Shown here: positions 6,346 to 8,557 of the stretch, one piece after another
Numbering within the stretch: the stretch's first letter is position 1
Layout of the letters: the number at the start of each line of letters is the position of its first letter
Assembly: GCA_945874095.1 (NCBI GenBank)
Contig: CAMCFM010000151.1
Coordinates: forward strand, 1-8,557
DNA: 8,557 bases
Direction of reading: 5' to 3'
Source: Candidatus Kuenenia stuttgartensis
GTDB taxonomy: Bacteria; Planctomycetota; Planctomycetia; Isosphaerales; Isosphaeraceae
Notes under the pieces: model-generated
The model's database searches: none
What the model was told of the DNA's origin: nothing
The model's input: the letters and a program-made list of their open reading frames with translations, nothing else
Program-made: the position numbers and the translations under genes

Positions 6346-7619
6346 AGCGATTGCAGGAATTTCAATAACTCATTTCGCTGATCTGAATTGAGTTGCTGGA
6401 ACTTTCTGGCGGATTCCAGAGCTTCCCCACCATGGTCGGCGATGGCGTCTTCGAGGCTCTTCGCGCTGCCATCGTGTAAATAAGGAGGTGTCGAACCCAC
6501 TCCCCATAAAGGCGGCGTTCTCCACTCGCTGGCCTTGACGGAGTCGATTGTAGAGACGGGTTTTCCTGAATTTGAGACTCCAAATATCGCGTAAGATCCA
6601 GCCTCTTGCAGTTCAGGCTTCATGTCATGTAGCAGCAGATCACTATAAATGCCTGAAATATCGCCAAGTTTTTCGACATGACAGTCCTGGCAGCCAATCT
6701 GTCTGAAAAGATCTTGGCCTGGAGATTCATCTTTAGAGAGCTTTGATTTGGGCTTTGGAAGGCTTGAAACAAAGGCGGTGATTGCGTCGAGTTGCTCATC
6801 GCTTAAGTCAGTTGTGGAAGCTGGCTCGACTGGCTTGCGCGGATCCGACCCCTGATGTTTGGTTCTCGATTCCAGGCCAAGTTCCGCTGCTGCGGCTTCT
6901 TCTACAAACTCTTTGAGCGACACTTTTTGAGCCTTCCAGCCAAATTTGCCGACCCGGCCATCGTCGGTTCGCGAAACTCGCCCGGTTAATCCAAGACTGG
7001 CCTGCATGGCTTCTTGCTGGAGTAATATTTTGGCATTCAATTGATCCACCAATCCGAGACCAAACAGGCTTGGAGTATTGCGCTGAGTCAGGAAGATGGT
7101 GAAGTCCGCATGCTTTCCAGCGACTTTCTGGCGATAATTGGCATAGCTCGAATTTAACGATTCCTTATGTAATATGACACTTGACGAAACTTTGAGGCCT
7201 TCGTGGATTTCCCCGAGCTTCTGTCGGGTTGAGATGTGACCGGTTTTGTCAGTGACTGGCCAGGCGGTGATGATTTCGGTGTTATGGAGACCGATCCCAC
7301 CCCCTCCCGTACCGCCTTGATGGTGACATTCAGCACAGCTTTTCCCATTAAACATCGGGCCAAGGCCATCAGATCTTTCGAGAGGACGCGGCAGGTTGGT
7401 AGGTTCCCAGACCCATTCAAAAAGAGTGCGTCCACGCTCCGTGACGCTTGCTCCTTCAAGGCCAAGTCTTTGGTGCTGCGCGGGAAGAGTCTGGTTTGCG
7501 GCAAAAATCAAACCTGTCAAGATCATGAAATGTTTAAGCTGAATCATCGAGGTTTGGTATCCCATGAGATCAAGAGTACTGAAGCCGAGTCCAAATTGCC
7601 TCATGACAAGCCTGATCAT
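6342..7619 (-). CDS. Di-heme cytochrome c, DUF1111 (DHOR) family
   Basis: A secreted, redox-active protein with two covalently bound hemes, distantly related to MauG and bacterial di-heme peroxidases. The first heme site is CAECH (95-99), preceded by SDGLGPMFNGKS; the second is CQDCH (310-314), preceded by GQDLFRQIG. Other family marks are TPSLFGLGLVDQL (182-194), GRVGKFGWKAQKVSLKEFVE (221-240), YSDLLLHDM (325-333), EWRTPPLWGVG (365-375) and YLHDGSAKSLEDAIADHGGE (380-399). The product is 425 residues from ATG 7619, which has AAAGG six bases upstream. The signal peptide, however, fits better from Met25 (position 7547): MIQLKHFMILTGLIFAANQ, with cleavage near LPA-Q. Which start is used is uncertain. 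The gene stands alone, with no partner electron carrier or imelysin gene in the window, and its TAG overlaps the TAA of the convergent AsmA-like gene. Confidence 0.93.
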   Translation of the reverse strand: MIRLVMRQFGLGFSTLDLMGYQTSMIQLKHFMILTGLIFAANQTLPAQHQRLGLEGASVTERGRTLFEWVWEPTNLPRPLERSDGLGPMFNGKSCAECHHQGGTGGGGIGLHNTEIITAWPVTDKTGHISTRQKLGEIHEGLKVSSSVILHKESLNSSYANYRQKVAGKHADFTIFLTQRNTPSLFGLGLVDQLNAKILLQQEAMQASLGLTGRVSRTDDGRVGKFGWKAQKVSLKEFVEEAAAAELGLESRTKHQGSDPRKPVEPASTTDLSDEQLDAITAFVSSLPKPKSKLSKDESPGQDLFRQIGCQDCHVEKLGDISGIYSDLLLHDMKPELQEAGSYAIFGVSNSGKPVSTIDSVKASEWRTPPLWGVGSTPPYLHDGSAKSLEDAIADHGGEALESARKFQQLNSDQRNELLKFLQSL

Positions 7620-7635
7620 GGATTGCCTTTATAAA

Positions 7636-7644
7636 ATAATAACA
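7636..7644 (-). promoter_or_regulatory. Possible extended -10 for the di-heme cytochrome gene
   Basis: On the minus strand TGT-TATTAT (complement of 7636-7644) matches an extended -10 (TGn then five of six bases). No good -35 is present; the upstream bases are the T-run of the lipoprotein terminator. Transcription would start around 7629, leaving only about ten bases before ATG 7619, which mildly favours the downstream start at 7547. Confidence 0.35.
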
Positions 7645-7656
7645 GGTTTGATACGG

Positions 7657-7700
7657 AAAAAAATAGCGGAGAATTCCTGAGTTCAGGAATCCTCCGCTAT
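7657..7700 (-). terminator. Intrinsic terminator of the small lipoprotein gene
   Basis: Positions 7663-7680 and 7683-7700 form an 18-bp inverted repeat with a tiny loop, followed on the minus strand by a run of seven T (7657-7663). The single imperfect position is G-U in minus-strand RNA but A-C in plus-strand RNA, so the hairpin is fully paired only in the minus direction. It sits 52 bases past the lipoprotein stop and 38 bases before the cytochrome ATG, so it insulates the cytochrome gene from upstream transcription. Confidence 0.9.
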
Positions 7701-7752
7701 CGACCTTTGTCGGAACAAGCTTTAAAGAAGAGGCGATGGCGTTAAGCCATTC

Positions 7753-7923
7753 TCACTTCTTGGCTTCAACCTTAGGTGTTGCAGGTGTTGCAGGAGCAGC
7801 GCCTGGAGCAGGAGCGGCTTTGTTGGCATCAGCAGCAGCAGGAGCAGCGGCCTTTTCGCCACCACAGCCCAGAACCATCAGGGAAACCATCAGGAACAAA
7901 CCGCTCAAAAGTGTTTTCTTCAT
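7753..7923 (-). CDS. Small Ala/Pro-rich lipoprotein, 56 residues
   Basis: A short gene with a very good ribosome site (GAGGAG, complement of 7932-7937) eight bases before ATG 7923, and a strong terminator after the TGA. The predicted product begins with MKKTLLSGLFLMVSLMVLGC, a standard lipoprotein signal peptide with a lipobox VLGC and the lipidated Cys at position 20. The mature part of 37 residues is a low-complexity Ala/Pro/Lys tail (GGEKAAAP..., ending PKVEAKK) built from repeated GCTGCTCCTGCT-like codons and a doubled PAT motif. It is therefore probably a membrane-tethered, disordered peptide with no enzymatic domain. Small lipoproteins of this style are common in Planctomycetes. The function is unknown; its basic, Pro-rich tail would suit a cell-wall or envelope spacer, which is speculation. 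Confidence 0.85.
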   Translation of the reverse strand: MKKTLLSGLFLMVSLMVLGCGGEKAAAPAAADANKAAPAPGAAPATPATPKVEAKK

Positions 7924-8084
7924 CGATAAAACTCCTCAGTCTATGCTTGTGCTGGTATCTTAGACCGCGCCAGATGGCGAACTGCTCCCAAAAATCAGTA
8001 AGAACAGATGCTCCGGTCAACCAGACTATTACATAGATAGTGGAATGGCCTCAGTTATTCAAGAACTTTTAAGAGGAATTGCTG

Positions 8085-8120
8085 AAAAAAGAGACGTAAA
8101 ACATTCGATTCAGCTACGTC
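8085..8120 (-). terminator. Possible intrinsic terminator, minus strand
   Basis: On the minus strand GACGTA (complement of 8115-8120) pairs with TACGTC (complement of 8093-8098) across a 16-base loop, followed after two bases by TTTTTT (8085-8090). The stem has six bp plus one G-U, and the loop is large, so this is weaker than the lipoprotein terminator. If real it would end a short transcript arising from within about 8121-8360. Confidence 0.35.
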
Positions 8121-8164
8121 GGAAAGGCTCTTTTACTGGATGTCAAGTACGCTTTAGTCTGGCA

Positions 8165-8191
8165 CATAACTTGTTTAAAAGACTTGTTATG
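8165..8191. repeat. Operator-like imperfect palindrome with internal direct repeat
   Basis: CATAAC (8165-8170) and GTTATG (8186-8191) are perfect inverted arms, and ACTTGTT occurs twice in the same direction (8169-8175 and 8182-8188), 13 bases apart. The arrangement resembles a regulator binding site, but no promoter is evident next to it. Confidence 0.3.
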
Positions 8192-8366
8192 CATCAAAAA
8201 GTGTGGGTTGATCTGTGCCTGCTCAAGATGGGACCGGAGCGGCATGATTTTTGTTTGTGAAGAATTTTTGGAGTGAAGGTATCGCCAAAGCCGGATCGGC
8301 TGCATGAATGGAATGGTTTAGGGTCAGGCCGGAAAAACTTTCCGTCTTTAAAGCCAATTTCTGATC

Positions 8367-8395
8367 TTCGCATTTGTGAATCGGTTTGCTATAAT
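8367..8395 (+). promoter_or_regulatory. Promoter upstream of mnmA
   Basis: TTCGCA (8367-8372), a 17-base spacer and a perfect TATAAT (8390-8395) preceded by TGC (8387-8389, extended -10). Transcription would begin around 8402, giving a leader of about 82 bases before ATG 8484. It is the best housekeeping promoter in the window. Confidence 0.7.
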
Positions 8396-8483
8396 AAGTT
8401 GTTCACAGAGGCAAGGCCAATAACTTGGATTTGAGAGCATATTCACTGGGCCGCTCAGGTACACGGAAACGAAGCTGTAAAAC

Positions 8484-8557
8484 ATGACCGGTTCATCGAC
8501 GGAATCCAATACTGGCAAACGTGTTGTGCTTGCCATGAGCGGTGGTGTGGACAGTTC
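8484..8557 (+). CDS. mnmA: Start of a PP-loop ATPase gene, probably MnmA tRNA 2-thiouridylase
   Basis: Only 24 full codons are visible before the right edge. After an eleven-residue polar leader comes KRVVLAMSGGVDS, the N-terminal PP-loop that binds ATP; the AMSGGVDSS form placed right at the start is typical of MnmA. MnmA uses ATP and a relayed sulfur to make 2-thiouridine at wobble position 34 of tRNA-Glu(UUC), tRNA-Lys and tRNA-Gln, in the cytoplasm. The start is ATG 8484, with a weak GAAG nine bases before it and a strong promoter about 90 bases upstream. Alternatives with a similar motif are other PP-loop enzymes (LarE, TilS, GuaA). The tRNA-Glu in this window has C34 and so would not be a substrate. 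Confidence 0.7.
   Translation, partial: MTGSSTESNTGKRVVLAMSGGVDS

Larger units (their letters stand above)
7924..8366. other. Long stretch without a convincing protein gene
   Basis: Between the lipoprotein start and the mnmA promoter I see no supportable coding region. A 71-codon plus-strand frame (8045-8260) and a 63-codon minus-strand frame (8114-8305) are open, but both lack a ribosome site, use codons such as AGA and TTA that are rarer in the neighbouring genes, and resemble nothing known. The stretch holds the lipoprotein's own leader and promoter; TTGACC (complement of 8016-8021) is a possible -35 for it, but no good -10 follows. It also holds a minus-strand hairpin with a T-run (8085-8120), a repeat at 8165-8191, and a small plus-strand hairpin CGGAAA-AAC-TTTCCG (8330-8344). 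A small RNA gene is possible but unproven. Confidence 0.5.

Noticed and set aside
7786..7853. GCAGCA/AGGAGC repeats resembling a microsatellite
   Set aside because: They are the Ala/Pro codons of the small lipoprotein tail and need no separate explanation.
8045..8260. 71-codon plus-strand open frame
   Set aside because: No ribosome site, codon use unlike the neighbouring genes, no recognisable motif; probably chance.
8114..8305. 63-codon minus-strand open frame ending inside a hairpin
   Set aside because: No ribosome site and no recognisable protein features; the stop falling in the stem is likely coincidence.
1..8557. Mobile element, phage, defence system or CRISPR content
   Set aside because: No transposase or integrase motif, no terminal inverted repeats and no regularly spaced repeats were found.

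Overview
The window looks like ordinary chromosomal DNA from a free-living, heterotrophic, envelope-rich bacterium, most likely a member of the Planctomycetota. That placement is an inference from three things: the predicted proteins (a DUF1111 di-heme cytochrome, an AsmA-like envelope protein, a tiny Ala/Pro-rich lipoprotein), the sparse monocistronic layout, and the frequent absence of strong Shine-Dalgarno sites. No transposase, integrase, phage gene, CRISPR array or plasmid function was seen.

Layout. Positions 1-1820 (minus strand) carry two consecutive enzymes of tetrapyrrole synthesis, hemD (uroporphyrinogen-III synthase) and then hemE (uroporphyrinogen decarboxylase, cut by the left edge), 66 bases apart and probably co-transcribed. 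Upstream, on the plus strand, is a single tRNA-Glu gene with anticodon CUC and its own promoter. Next, on the minus strand, come an unrecognised 207-residue protein and an upstream MFS transporter of the nucleoside:H+ symporter type. A 236-base divergent intergenic region separates the transporter from a plus-strand 669-residue AsmA-like protein. That gene runs convergently into a minus-strand di-heme cytochrome c (DUF1111/DHOR family), and the two stop codons overlap by 4 bases. Upstream of the cytochrome, also on the minus strand, is a 56-residue lipoprotein gene with a strong ribosome site and a near-perfect intrinsic terminator. About 560 bases follow with no convincing protein gene. They contain a possible minus-strand hairpin-U-tract, an operator-like repeat and, at the far end, a good extended -10 promoter. 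That promoter drives the start of a PP-loop ATPase gene, most probably mnmA (tRNA 2-thiouridylase), cut by the right edge.

How the genes fit together. hemD and hemE act one after the other: hydroxymethylbilane to uroporphyrinogen III to coproporphyrinogen III. Heme made this way is needed by c-type cytochromes such as the di-heme protein here. tRNA-Glu is the nitrogen and carbon donor in the C5 route to tetrapyrroles, so its place beside hemD is suggestive, but nothing in the sequence proves a functional link. The other genes appear to be independent housekeeping or envelope functions. I did not find a convincing new multi-gene system. The most unusual details are the A32-U38 loop pair and G1-U72 acceptor pair of the tRNA, the unrecognised 207-residue protein, the AsmA-like protein, and the untranslated stretch before mnmA.
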